Assembly (NCBI GenBank): GCA_001692895.1
Contig: KV748237.1
Location: 62,001-126,000, forward strand
Direction of reading: 5' to 3'
Source: Cenococcum geophilum 1.58
Taxonomy: Eukaryota > Ascomycota > Dothideomycetes > Gloniales > Gloniaceae
DNA length: 64,000 nt
Positions 23,501-35,556 of the stretch are shown piece by piece (the stretch's first letter is position 1; each line of letters begins with the position of its first letter). The position numbers and the translations under genes were made by a program. The notes beneath the pieces are model-generated. The model worked only from the letters and a program-made list of their open reading frames with translations, did not search any database and had not been told where the DNA came from.

Positions 23501-23799
23501 TTAAAGGTTTTAGGATACAGTGGGGAGTAGCGGATTGTCCACGCGATATTAGGGTATATCTCTGTAAAGAGGTCTACAAAAACATCGCGGGGGTTCTAGG
23601 TTTCAGCTATCTTGGCGTCGTTAGTGTCGCCTATTTAGGTACTGGGTAAAAACTAAGGATTATTCTAGGACTATGCTGGGGACGTATTAGTTTCAGCAGA
23701 GGCGCGCGTAGGTCGCGATTGCTTTAGGGCGGAGGTTAATTAGCTAGGGTATAAGGAATTAGTAATCGCGATAGGGCGCAAATTAAAGATACTATAAAC

Positions 23800-23986
23800 T
23801 GTCACAGTACTGTAATAAAGTAGACTAAATAACTACGTTATGGTATAAAGAGGGAAAGAAGGTGGAAAGGGGGTATTGTATATAAATAGTAGGGCCGGCC
23901 GCTAAGTCACTAGTAGTAGGCTAGCCAATAGTAGGAAATAGTACGAGACAGTATAAAACAGTATGCGTTAGGTTAATGCCGTGACA
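23800..23986 (-). repeat. 5' LTR of Gypsy B
   Basis: 187-bp partner of 17069-17255, followed by ATCTA. Confidence 0.87.
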
Positions 23987-26446
23987 ATCTATATCGCGTT
24001 TTAGGTTATCCTTTATAGTATTTAAGAAATTATAAGGTATATTTATATTCTAATATATATATAACTAGTTACTAATACGTTCTAGGCGTATTAGCACTAA
24101 TCTCTCGTAGTTACTAAAGCGTTAGGCCTTAAGCAATAACTAGGATATTTAGGAAAGACGCTAAAGGCTTAAACTTTATAAAATAGAGATTAAATTAAAG
24201 GTAAAGGAGCTAGAGAATATAGAAAAAAGGATTTAACTAGAGGCAATAAAGGCTTGTATATAAAAATAAGTATATTAAATATAAAATACGTTCTAAATAT
24301 ATTCCTATTATATTCCTATTAAAATATACTTATATTTAGGCCTTTTTTATACTTATTTAATTATATAACGTTTAATACTATATATAATACTATATACACA
24401 GCGTCTAGACTATAGCGCTATAGTTTTATATATATATATATCCATTTTAAGCAGCTTAATATATATTAGTAATTATATATTAATAAATTATAAATGTTTT
24501 AATTAGGAATTTATAGTTATTTAATAAAATACTAAGATACTAATAACTATTAAATAGTAAAAAAATAGAAAAAAAGACTATAAGAAATCTTAATACCTCT
24601 TTATTCTATTTAACAAAAATTAATTTTTTTACTTTTTACTTTTTACTATTTATATATTTAAGCCTTATTTATATATATAAATATAGTTACCTATAGAAAG
24701 TTATTAGTTAATACTTAATTTAAAATAATAAGTCTTATATTAACTAATTTTATAATTAATTTTATATATTATTTAGATAAATATTTTAAAAAATAAAAAA
24801 TAAAAAATAATATTAGCTTAAAAATTATATACTTTAAAAAATTATTAATATTTATTTAAAATTATACAATATAATAAAATTTAGAAGGTTTTTTTAACTA
24901 TATAATTATACTATTTTTAAAAATAAAGATTTTCTTTTATTATAATTATAAAATATATAAAGGGAGTTTATTAAAAAGAGATAAAGTTAGTAAAATTTAA
25001 TAAACATTATAATTTAACTAATAACTTTTATTTTCGCTACCTAACGTGTTATAAACACGTTCTAAAGTGATATAGAATCCTATTAAAATTTAAATCCAAA
25101 CTCTATCTATAAGATTCCATTCGTAACATATTACGAATATATTATAAATTAAATTCCAGGTTATCTATAAAAACATAGCTACTATAATATCCTCCTCTGT
25201 AATTCCAGTAGGTTTAGCAGCCTTTCTCTTTATAGCCTTTAAACGTTTTAAACCTGACTTCTTTAAACCCTTTTTAGAAGTCTTAGTAGGAGCTAGAGTA
25301 GAAGTCTTAGTATTATCCAACCTATTATTAAGGAAGTAGCTCTAATTAAGACAACCCTTAAATAAGTAAGCTATAATAAATTTAGATTATATTCTTAACC
25401 GGTTTAAAATGGGTTCTAAATTAACTTACAATTAGAAGTTATGTTTAAACACTTAGTATATAAAACCTTAGCATCCAATTCCTTAAGCAGAGTAACTATT
25501 TTAGGAAAGTTATACTAGGAAATAAATTAGAATATATTACAAACACGTTAGGAATATCTTATATCGCCTTTTTAAGGCCCACTCTTAAATTTAATAGGTA
25601 TAACTTTCTTTTAAATAGGAGCCGTTAATTATGGGGCAGTAGTTCTAAAAGGGCGGCTAAGGGGAGCCGGGGTAGGGGTATAGGGGGGTTAGGCAGAAGC
25701 AGAGCGGCCTAGACTAGTAGAATTATGTTTAGAAGCGGTTCCTAACACGTTCTAATTATATATAGCTATAATCACAAAATAGAAGGCTGTAATAGGTTAG
25801 TAACTAGTTATAAATATATTAAGAATACGTTTAGAATATATACCTATTACTTCTTCTTACTTCTTAATAAAAGGAGCCCCTCCCTTTCCAACATTCTTAG
25901 TTCTAATACCATACTTCTTTATATAATTTCTAAGGGCGCTATAATCTCTAACCTTTTTCTAAACGCGTTATAAATATATTAGCAATATATTATAAACCCA
26001 ATATACTTATCTACTTACCCTACATAGTACCGGATTCTCTAGATTAGGCGAGACATTATACTAACAGAAAACCTCCCCCATAGTTAAATCCACCTTATTA
26101 TCGCGCTAGTATTATATTAGGAATATGTTCTAAATATATCCAAAACTACTTACCATAACAAAAGCATCTACTCCCTTAGGGAGCCTCTCCATTTTTAGGT
26201 AGGCTTTGTAAGTAGCCTAAACTATTAAAATAGGTTTAGAACGGGTTACAGATAGCTTACACAGCTCTTTAGAGTACTGGACATTATATTTTAAATAGAT
26301 TTTAAATAGATTTAATAGATTTATAATAGAAGGTGAGGTGGAAGGTAAGGTCAAAGTAAAAAAGGGAAGGTCAGATTTAGTGTAGTAGGCAGAGGTTTCG
26401 CTTATCGGGCCGACCTTTTAGCGTGGTTTAGCCGACCTATACGCAC

Positions 26447-26878
26447 GGTCGAAGTATATCTCCTTAACGGATCGCTACTTGCCGGTTCACAAAACAGCTA
26501 GCATATAAACCACCATTTCCGCAGCGCTAAAACGCAGCGGCGATTCCAAATGTTTACCACCCCTATATCCCATTTGACCTGAAATTGGTACAATCTAACA
26601 GGTTCACTATGTTGCTTACCTAATCGTGCATCTCCAATCAACCTGATAATCGGCAGCCACGTCCTGCACACTTCAGCCTGCCCCGCTTCACTTCCCCCCA
26701 GCCTTTCTCTTCTTCCTCAGCCGCACTTTCACTATTTCAATGGACTTCCACCTAGAGTCCCTTCATCCTCTCCGGGAACCATTCAAAAACAGACGGATCA
26801 CTGTACGAGGATTAAGTTACGTCACTCATTAAACACACCGAGGACTCCGGTGACTGAGCACAAGGATCACGCAGGAGA
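26447..26878. other. unique sequence; possible promoter/5' region
   Basis: Ordinary composition starts exactly at the end of transposon R. A pyrimidine-rich tract (about 26675-26730) precedes an ATG at 26740, as in many ascomycete promoters. The short frame from 26740 could join the next gene through a small intron, but no donor/acceptor pair convinced me. Confidence 0.4.
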
Positions 26879-27301
26879 ATGCGTGAGGACCAGAAGCCGA
26901 GGCAGCAACCTGAGCTGGGAGGCTTCGGCCTCAAAATTACATCGCCTGCGCCCGTCGCGCCAAAACCAAACATTCATGGCAGACCGCGCGCACAGGCCCG
27001 GTCACGGGATCCTAACAATGGCTGGACCAAATATTGCAACCGGAATCTTACCTTTGACGACTTTGTGCCCCCAGATCAGCTTGGAGTTGATAAGCAAGCC
27101 AAGCGAATGGGTGCGACGTGGGATGTTGTGAGGGCGATTATGAAGTTGAAGAGACCACTGAAGAAGCTCAGGCGTGTCGCTAAGCAAGAGCGCATTGGGA
27201 ATGTTCAGCCGATGGATATTGATAGGGAAAGGTTGTTGAGGTAAGCGAGATGACGATGTGAGTGAGGGCTGAGACTAACATTGATTAGTGTTTCTACATA
27301 A
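26879..27301 (+). CDS. hypothetical basic protein, two exons
   Basis: Exon 1 runs from ATG 26879. A candidate 48-bp intron lies at 27241-27288 (GTAAGC donor, GACTAAC branch-like word, TTAG acceptor), after which a few codons lead to TAA at 27299-27301. The product would be about 124 residues. The N-terminal half is Pro/Arg/Gln-rich (PKPNIHGRPRAQARSR); then comes a more ordered segment (GWTKYCNRNLTFDDFVPPDQ) and a Lys/Arg-rich helix (AIMKLKRPLKKLRRVAKQER). Codon use is unlike the TA-rich surroundings. No domain was recognised. An upstream exon is possible, and without splicing the frame simply ends at 27244. Neighbours are transposon R to the left and a TIR element to the right. Confidence 0.42.
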
Positions 27302-27894
27302 TGCTTCATTGGGCGTTTTGGGAATCGTGTTTAGGATATTAGAGAAAGTAGGTGCTTCCTTTAGCGAGTTTCCATGCGCCTTCCCTCCAGCTATTTGCCT
27401 TCTGTGAAAAGGAACCCGATAATTCCTGTTCTATTTGCACTTCCGTTCCTTAGCTAATCTTTATGTAGAGGTTTATACCCTGAATAGAGATTGCTGTGCG
27501 TTTGGAGTGCATTTCAAAAGCGTGCATTCATTATTCCGTCTTGGCTACTTCTTGTAAAAGTGCATTGCTATTGACCTTTTTTATGCCTACTTCATTGCTT
27601 CACAAAACATCTGAGAACGGGTGGATTCTTTAGGTTTTGAAAAAAGGCCTTCCCGTCTGAATTAACTACGAACAATCCATCCAGCGCGCCTGTGTAAGGA
27701 GCGTTATTGTTTTAGGTTGAGATTTGAAAACAGCAGTGTTTGTATGGTTAGGTCATCCCGTATTATATAATGACGCAACTGGCCTCCCCGGAGCTATATA
27801 TTCTTACAGTAAGGATTACTATTCTATTCGTCATTTTCTGTTCTACTGAAATTCATGAATATGACAAGCGACCCTAAGAAATGACTACACTTGT
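27302..27894. other. intergenic sequence, no gene seen
   Basis: Ordinary-composition sequence with stops in all frames. It probably includes the 3' untranslated region of the preceding gene. No repeats or RNA genes were recognised. Confidence 0.5.
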
Positions 27895-27904
27895 GAATTC
27901 AGCT

Positions 27905-28587
27905 CAGTGTGTCCAACAGTCAGCCTGGCTGCGAGCTGAGCCTTATAGCTTAGTGACTGCGTCAATTGGATCGCTCGCTGTCCGCTGACTGTCACGCTGT
28001 CAGCTAGCTGTCCCAATTAGGCAAGTAATATAGACTTCGTGATGTTTTATTGCGGGTTTTTGGCAGTACCTCTCCACACGCAAATATTAACATTGCCCGA
28101 TTAAAATTCAGCCCTAATTTACCCAATATAGTATTTAAATATAGTTAAATTCGTCCTGCGCACCCGTACAGGCTTAAAAGGTAGGTAGAACGGTCAGTAG
28201 TAACGTCAGTAGTAAAGAAGGAAAGAAGGTAGTAGTAAGGGCTCCGGAGGCTCTGTTTCTATGTCAGATTTAATCAAATACGAAGCTCTATTAAATATAT
28301 CTTACCAAGCTGGCTTTTCTGCCTCTATAGTTAGCTTATAGCCAGTAAGATTTACTTGGCGTATAATTAACCAACCGGATCTCAGCCGAAGATCCGAATA
28401 TTCTCAGCTTCTACCAACAGCTTCAACTCACCACCAAATCTTACCACTAAGGCATCTTCGCTGTCAGCTAGCTGCAGTCTTATAGCTGACTAACTGTCAC
28501 AACTCTAAGTTACAAGCTCGCTGACTGCTTACGTTATCAGCCTCTTGGCAGCTTCGCTGTCAACGTTGCTAGCTCTTGGACACTCTA
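27905..28587. mobile_element. 683-bp non-autonomous TIR element
   Basis: The left end CAGTGTGTCCAACAGTCAGC and the right end read inward TAGAGTGTCCAAGAGCTAGC match at 15 of 20 positions. A perfect 10-bp duplication GAATTCAGCT flanks it (27895-27904 and 28588-28597). Subterminal copies of GCTGTCAGCTAGCTG occur near 27990 and 28452, plus scattered GCTGACTG words. No coding region. Duplication length suggests a hAT (8 bp) or Mutator-type (9-11 bp) mover; the superfamily is uncertain. It is little affected by RIP. Confidence 0.65.
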
Positions 28588-28597
28588 GAATTCAGCT

Positions 28598-28821
28598 AGA
28601 AAGCCAGAAAATTTACTTATATGTCATAGGTTCAGTCCCAGTAAATAGCGGGCTTGGTGTTTAATAAATGAATACCAAATTTGTGTAATCAATACACCTT
28701 CTCTTCCCGCCGAATATTATCCGAGTCGTCATCTAACTCATTAACGAACACCGCGTGGTGCAATACATGGGACAGCTACTGGTGCTGTCATATTAGTGAA
28801 GGGACCTGGCGCGTTCGTTAC
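28598..28821. other. unique sequence between two insertions
   Basis: 224 bp of ordinary composition with only a short open frame that runs on into the solo LTR. No supported feature. Confidence 0.4.
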
Positions 28822-29016
28822 TGTCAGATAGTTCATATAGAGCTATTCATTGATGAAATGGGTTGATTGATTGATGATCTTGATCAAGTCCCTTCTTGAA
28901 GCTTGATTGACTTTGACCCTTGGGGCTTTAAGCTACGAAGAGATTTTACAATGCACGTGCCCCGTGCACGTGACTCGTGCACGTCCTACGCCACCGAGAA
29001 TACAGATTATCTGACA
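28822..29016. mobile_element. solo LTR of the copia C family
   Basis: 195-bp sequence starting TGTCAGATAG and ending TATCTGACA, with perfect GTTAC duplications (28817-28821 and 29017-29021). It is homologous to the 172-bp LTRs of copia C at 56815 and 61929 but keeps more GC, including repeated GTGCACGTG words. A solo LTR normally arises when the two LTRs of a full element recombine. Confidence 0.85.
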
Positions 29017-29184
29017 GTTACATTAGCGGGGATTCCTCAACTTCTTAAACCTCTCTCCTAAATTATTTTCTACATTCTTGTCTACCTGAAGACCTTGGGA
29101 CTACGCAAGACAAATTAGACGACATAAGGAAGTCTCCAAGGCCAATAAAATAGGCCACTATCCTCAATAGACAACATCTGGGAA

Positions 29185-29835
29185 ATGCTTGATCATGTGG
29201 GCTGTCTTGACGAAGAGCGGGAGGTGCCGAAGAAAATCACTCGGAAGGATCGCGCACTAAGTGCTCCTCTACTATCACGGCCAAAGCTGTCCAAACCCAC
29301 AGTCAAAGAGGACGATGTCGATAAAGCCTGCCAATCACTATTAGGCCGAAAACGCCTGCAAGATCAGTTACCCCTAGCTGCTTCACCATCAATATTCCAC
29401 GAAAAACCCCAGGGATATAAGTTACATGCCTGGGAACTGCAGGACGTCCAAGATACTGAAACGGAGCAAGAAGCTTACCGAATGGAGGGTGTCGAAACTA
29501 ACCAGGGAAACTTCGACCTAGAAGGGTCTAGCAGGCCTCGTGCCCATTTTACCGCCGATAGAAACCCTTTTGCGGGAGTTCCAAAATTCTCTAGACCGAT
29601 CTCGCCAACAACCGGGAATGCTGCATACAGTTTGGCTCCGAATGAACCTTCACCTCGCTTTGAAAATTTTGTGCCTTGTTGCCGCCAGCCTCAGAAAGAT
29701 CTGAGACCTTGTTCAAAGTGGCGTAAAATAGGAACTAGGGCAGGGAGTGTAGTGAAAATCATTATTTGCTACGAGCACGAGCCAGAGAACCAAGAGGTCA
29801 GCTATAGAAGGTCAGCGAGATTAATGGTGACCTAA
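29185..29835 (+). CDS. hypothetical protein, 216 codons
   Basis: The single open frame from ATG 29185 to TAA 29833-29835 starts 169 bp after a solo LTR. The protein is polar and low in hydrophobics: a charged N-terminus (EEREVPKKITRKDRALS), a middle acidic stretch (WELQDVQDTETEQEAYRMEG), a Pro/Ser segment (NPFAGVPKFSRPISPTTG) and a Cys-containing C-terminal part. No signal peptide, membrane segment or known domain was seen. Composition is ordinary, unlike the RIP-mutated flanks. It could be the 5' exon of a longer gene whose 3' part is 35917-36566, separated by copia D; this is an inference. Confidence 0.4.
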   Translation: MLDHVGCLDEEREVPKKITRKDRALSAPLLSRPKLSKPTVKEDDVDKACQSLLGRKRLQDQLPLAASPSIFHEKPQGYKLHAWELQDVQDTETEQEAYRMEGVETNQGNFDLEGSSRPRAHFTADRNPFAGVPKFSRPISPTTGNAAYSLAPNEPSPRFENFVPCCRQPQKDLRPCSKWRKIGTRAGSVVKIIICYEHEPENQEVSYRRSARLMVT

Positions 29836-30201
29836 AGAACGACTTATTTGTTTGTTTAGGGGGGATTGTTGGTCCTAAACGTAGTGCATGTCCTAGGATT
29901 TATTGACATACTAGAGCTACCTTTCTCGTGCACATTTATGTTCTACAGCATATTCTTAGGGAGTAGGAGCTGGGGTATTATATACTTGAGAAAGATTCCT
30001 AAGCTCCATTGCATTCCACACTCCTTCCGAGGGATCAGAAAATCAAAATTCTCCTCTGCAAAACACAAACGTGAAATTTGTTCGTGATTAATTCGAAGTA
30101 AGGACATAATTCAAATTCACAACCACTTAGTCAACGCTACTGTGATTTTGCTGACTGTCAATTCTTTGCTTAGCAGCTTCTGCGTCTTATACAACTAATT
30201 G
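29836..30201. other. unique sequence before copia D
   Basis: A 73-codon frame here (29866-30087) has no recognisable content and may be chance. Otherwise nothing is seen. Confidence 0.4.
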
Positions 30202-30463
30202 TGTTGAACAGACGATCAGGAATGAGAACTCTGTTTTATTAAAGAGGGCTCTAGAAGCTCTCTTATATACATTAGGTAGGTCCCAAATATAATGACGACG
30301 ACGTCGTTATGTAGTAGGTCATAGTTAAGAGAAATAGGTAATTAGACGTTCGATAAGATATACGAGCTTAAGATATGAGACAACTGAGACATAGTTCGTA
30401 TAGACGATCTAGGTCGTTAGATAGTATTACGATGGTAGTAAGGAACTTTGATTTAGGTTGATA
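30202..30463 (-). repeat. 3' LTR of copia D
   Basis: 262-bp partner of 35295-35556. It contains the word ACGACGACGTCGT, a near-palindrome around GACGTC. Confidence 0.88.
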
Positions 30464-33400
30464 TACCCCCCTAGCTGCATAGAGCCTTCTGGGCTGCTAT
30501 AGAAAATACTAAAAAGTTACGATAGCAATTTGGTGTTAAGTTAAAGGAAATCCTCTATATATTTACCTTGCCTAAATATTATTTAAATTAAATTAAATTA
30601 GATCCTTAATATTAATGAGGTTTAATTACTAAACAAATATCTCGTGCTTTTAACGAGGTAGAGCCTTCATTAGGCCGTCTGCTGTTATATCCGCAGTAGG
30701 CACCTATTTAATATTAATGCTTCCTTTACGAACTTCCTGGCGGAGCTAGTAGTAATAAATATTGACGTGTTGAAGCTTAGTATTAAGCTCCGCGTTGCTT
30801 TTAGTGAGTAGTTAAATTATTTATAGGTTATCGCAATATATCGTTTACTTCTTATTAGGGTTAAATCCAATTTCTTTAAAGAATTGCTACCACTAAATTG
30901 ACTCGGTAGCTGCATGCGACAGGGCTAGAAGCTCTACTTTCATACTTAATTTTATTACTAACTTCTGCTTTATAGATCGCCAGTTAATTAGCCCTCTAAA
31001 TAAGGTGAATAGATAACCTTCTATGCTCTTTCTACTCACTGGGTTGTTGCTAAATAATGTGTTGCTGGCCCTTGCGAAGATCTGGTTCATTATATTCTCC
31101 TTTAAGTACTTAATTATAAGAGTCTTAGTTTAATTAAGGTAGGTAATTACCCTTATAGCAGCTACATCGTGAATTGGTGACGGATTTTGTGAGAATTCTA
31201 ATAGCTTACTTACTATTCTCACTATATCTAGATAAGTGATATTAGCTATATAGAGTATAGATCCGACTTTCCTCTAATAGGCGTAGGTATCCTACTTAGA
31301 GGCTTACTTTAGATTAGGCTTAAGTTCCTTAATACCTATTAGTGTATATATCTTATAATAATCTTTAACTTTAAAGCTTATCGTAATTTTATTAATATAG
31401 GAATTCTAGCTAAGCCAGAGCTTTCTATTCTTTTTATTACGGATAATTTAAATTCCTAAGAACTAGGTAAGGTTACCTAGGTCCTTTATCTTATACTTTC
31501 TTATAAGGTGCTCCTTAAAGGTTTAAAGCTTAAATAGGTCTTTTTTTCTAAATATAGCTATAATATTGTTAATATAGAAGAAGACTATTAGCTAATCGTT
31601 GTAATATAGGTAAGGCTCCTCCGCTACTAGCTTTAAGCCTTCCTTTTTTAGCGTTATTGTTAAGTTACCGTGCTATAGCAGAGGTAATTGCCTTAATTCA
31701 TAAAGGGCTCTTCGGAGAAGTAGGCACTTACCCTTAATTAGAAATCTATCTGGATACTTAATATACATAACCTTATTAATTACACTATTTATAAATGCAT
31801 TAATAGTGTTGCCTTACTAGTAGTTTAGGTTAAATATTACAATAATAGCTATTAAGGCTTTAAACGATCTTGCTGCTAAAGTTGTGGTATAGGTATCCTT
31901 ATAAATTAACTTTTATAAATTACCTCGTGCGTAAAGACAAGCTTTAAACCTTATTAGATATCCGTTAATATTAGTTTTATATATAAATACCTAGATAATA
32001 GGCACTGTTTTGGTATAGATTGTCTTATTAATGACTTAAAACGTTCCTTAATTTTAAAGGTCCGTGTATTCCTTTTGGGTAGTAGCCGCGAACTCTTTCT
32101 TATATTAATGTCTTTAAAGCTCCTTCTAATTTCTAAGTAGCGGTAGAAGCTAATTGCAGTGCAGCTTTTTATAAAATGTAAGCCCTATATTAAAGGCTAA
32201 TCTTTAAGCTAAAAGGCTCTAGTTGGTGACGTTAGTAAGAAAGCCTACGTAGATCTTTAATTGTCTTTTAAGTCTCTTTCCTTTAACCACGTTTTGCTCT
32301 CCTATATCACCATTAATCTTCTTCTTTAGCTTAGCTTTATTGGTTAGAACTAGGATATAGTGCGGCTTCTTTACTAAGGTATTTAAGGACGGTAGTAGAG
32401 GCTCCGGTAAGTTAGGTTTTAGTATCTTATCTAAAGTAAAAAGCCCTAAAGCTAAGTTGTCTTTAGAGCTTAAATCTTATTACTTACTACTCTTAATATT
32501 AGGCTCTTCCTTATTTCCACCAGATTCCACCTATTATCTCCCTTTAGTATTAACTTAAATCTCGTCTTAAGTCTTATTACTTTTATTAAATAATAATTCC
32601 AATTTGTCTTAGAGATCCTATATTTAATAAATATTAATAACTTTTAATATTTGGTTAGTTCTAACTTAGAGTATATTCGCTAGATCTAGCTATAAGTTAT
32701 TATAAAGTAACCACTTATTAAACTTTATATCTCTAGTTCTTATAACCTTCTTTTAACTAGGAATATAGATTCGGAATATATTTATTAAATTATATCCTAC
32801 CAGATATCCTATATAGGCCCTTAGCGCGAGCTTATTTAGGCGTGGAATATTATATTTAAGAGGGTAGGCCCTACAGCCGTAGACTCGTAGGTGGCCTATA
32901 TTTAGTTTTAGTAGTAATATACCTATAGCTAACTAGATTCTTTTAAATAGTGTTTTCTACCTAAGTCTTCTACTAGGCGTTCGATTAAGTAGATAAGTAG
33001 CTGCTTTATAGACTTTAGAATATAGCTCCTCTAGTAAATAAGCCTTAATTCTTATACACCGAGCCTTCTATATAATTACCCCCCTAGATTATTCCGCTGG
33101 ACCGTTTTGTGATTAAGTATTAGGTGCTAATCTTTTAATACTAATTCCTTATTTAGCTACTTATTCCTTAAATTCGCCTATAAGAGATGTCTTTTTATTT
33201 ATATGGATAATGGCTACCTTAAAGCTATATCGTTGTTTGATAATATTGTAATATTTGATAATAATTTAGGTAAGGGACGACTTCTTAGCTATTATCTCTA
33301 CCTTATTCATTCACGTTGCGTTATTAAGGAAGTATACCGCGTACTTATCGCTATTAAATATGACTATTCCGGGTATTAAATTAAGGTGGATTTTATAAAA

Positions 33401-35294
33401 AGGAACCAGTGACCGAGTTAAAGGTCTTTTAGATACCACCTTATAAGCTTTACTTACTCCATACGATTTACATTCTACCGTTATTAGGCCTTTTATAATC
33501 GCGCCCGTTACTAATTAAGGTAGTTGCTTAATTGCGTCTTTTCCTACATGGCCTATTTGCTAGTGCTATATATAGCCTTCTACCTAATTTAGTAGAGGCT
33601 TTAATAAATGCTTTATTGGCTTTAATTAAGTCATAAATAAAGCCTTAGGTAAGTTACTTTTTAGCTTATTATATTTAATGGTATTTTAACCATAGTGGCG
33701 GCCATAGTAGGCGTACGTCTCGTCGTCGCTATAGAAAAAAGTGTTCTCTTTATTATTCTAGTAAACTCCCTTATTATTAAGCTTATTAAGATATACTAAG
33801 TTAGTATAAAAGCCTAGTATAAAGGCTGCTCCTAAAAGCTGTATCTGTCTCTTCCCTTTTAGGTTATTAATTGTAACTATAGCTGTACTATAGCCTACGA
33901 TTTCTTCTATATATAAGCCTATATAGACGCGTTCTAATATAGGCTTAATATCGCTAATAAACCTAGCTCTATTGTTAAAGACGTATAGGCTAGTTTCTAA
34001 GTTAAGAATTATACTATTGCAAAGCTCGTAATTAGAAGTCATGTTATTAAATCCTATATAATAAACTATAAAGTTTCTAGTAGGCCCTTATAAGCTCTAA
34101 TTACTGCCTTCCTTTAGCTTTTTATTAGCTTAATCGTCCTTATTAGCTTAATTATCCTTTTTAATTTGCTTAATATAAGCCTTAATTTTAGGCGTTATAT
34201 TAGTAATCTTCTTATCCACCTTCTTCTAAATTTTATTACTTGGTTTAAACCATAATAGGCGAGGAATTAACTCTATAATATACCAGCACTTATTAAAGTA
34301 GTAACGTTTTCCGCATAGGCACTCTAGCAGCAGTTACCTCTCCTTCTTCTACTTATCTGCTAACGATTAAGGCTTTAATTTAGGCTTTAAATTCAGTAAG
34401 TCGTCTTTAAAGGTAACTCCAAATAATCCTCCTTATGGGGTTTTGCCCTTCTAGGCGAGGTCCGTACAACAGTGGTTTTAGTATATTTTAACCAGTTCGA
34501 AGAAGATAAAAAGCGTCTTCTTCTCCCACTTACGCTTATTAAGCTCGTTCTTCCAATATTCTAACCAGCTTAGTATAATTAATTCGACTATATACGCGAA
34601 GTCTTTTACTAAACAATTACCATCTACCTTAGGTAGAGCTTGCTCCTTGCACTTAGTGTATACCTTCTCCTACTCTTATAACTAGATCTTAAAGTTCTAG
34701 TTCTAAGGCGCCTTCTTAAGCCTTGCATATTAAGTGGCTATTTAAAGCTTTTAGGCATAGTTAGTCGGAGCAATTCTCTTCTTAAGAGATACTAAGATGT
34801 TATAGGTGGTAGTGCATTTAAATATATAGATAAGGTAGGTACGTGAGATGGAGCTTAGGATATAGCTACGCAACGTATTAAGAGCTGATAACTGTTTTCT
34901 GTATAGCTTTATATTGTCCCTATGGTCGGCTTTAAGCATACAGAGCTCCTCCTTCTCCTCCTTATCTAGGTCCGCGAGCTTTATCTTCCCCTAGCTATTG
35001 GCATCCTTGGGTAAGGCACGAATAGGTTCTTTAAGCTATAGTAGATCGGTCTTAGGTGTTAATGGGTTAATATACTTCTAGAGATAATTATTATTTGCTT
35101 TTAACTTAATAACCTTAATTTATTCGTCCTAATTGTTTGGGCTTATAAGGATAACGGATGATATAATAACAGGAGAGGTTTCTTATTAAGAAGTTATTGT
35201 GGGTAGTTGTCTATAATTAAGATAATAATTAAAATTAATAGGAATAAAGGCTTTGGAATTAAAGATAATGCAGTAGACGGCCTGGGCTTATAAC

Positions 35295-35556
35295 TGTTAA
35301 ACGGATAATCAGGAATGAGAACTCTGTTTTATTAAAGAGGGCTCTAGAAGCTCTCTTATATACATTAGGTAGGTCCCAAATATAATAACGACGACGTCGT
35401 CATGTAGTAGGTCATAGTTAAGAGAAACAGGTAATTAGACGTTCGATGAGACATACGAGCTCAAGATACGAGACAACTAAGACATAGTTCGTATAGACGA
35501 TCTAGGTCGTCAGACAGTATTACGATGGTAGTAAGGAACTTCGATTCAGGTCGACA
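35295..35556 (-). repeat. 5' LTR of copia D
   Basis: 262-bp partner of 30202-30463; less eroded than the other copy. Followed by the duplication AATTG. Confidence 0.88.

Larger units (their letters stand above)
17069..23986 (-). mobile_element. Gypsy LTR element B (broken)
   Basis: A 6918-bp element with 187-bp LTRs (17069-17255 and 23800-23986), tips TGTTAYAG/TGTCACAG...CCGTRACA, and a perfect 5-bp target duplication ATCTA (17064-17068 and 23987-23991). The pyrimidine tract after the left LTR gives minus-strand orientation. On the minus strand, gag lies at about 22000-23700, reverse transcriptase has an AYL-D-VFIF box near 20125-20140, and integrase has an HPKTDSQTE-like motif near 18440-18470. 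It is inserted in R copy 1; the uninterrupted site is visible at 13450-13460. It is broken in many places with strong RIP composition. Confidence 0.88.
16584..26446 (+). mobile_element. TIR transposon R, copy 1, right part
   Basis: This stretch resumes R immediately after MITE Y and aligns with 12970-16190, with Gypsy B (17069-23986) inserted in it. It ends in the R terminus TATACGCAC at 26446, followed abruptly by sequence of ordinary composition. The 9 bases after it (26447-26455, GGTCGAAGT) should be the target duplication; the partner lies off-window. It carries a more eroded copy of the minus-strand gene relic (about 25150-26230). Confidence 0.78.
30202..35556 (-). mobile_element. Ty1/copia LTR element D (broken)
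   Basis: A 5355-bp element with 262-bp LTRs (30202-30463 and 35295-35556; tips TGTTGAAC...GGTCGACA) and a perfect 5-bp duplication AATTG (30197-30201 and 35557-35561). The polypurine tract complement (ACCCCCC) after the left LTR gives minus-strand orientation. Minus-strand order: gag (about 34100-35250), protease/GAG-pre region (33758-34042, with NLKGKRQIQLLGAAFI), integrase (about 33000-33600), reverse transcriptase with a VFFYI-like catalytic box near 31560-31600, and RNase H with RKSIEGYLFTLF near 30990-31040. The protease-integrase-RT order identifies copia. RIP-mutated and broken in many places, but LTR pairs remain similar. Confidence 0.9.

Noticed and set aside
28681-28866. 61-codon open frame
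   Set aside because: It runs from unique DNA into the solo LTR and has no recognisable content.
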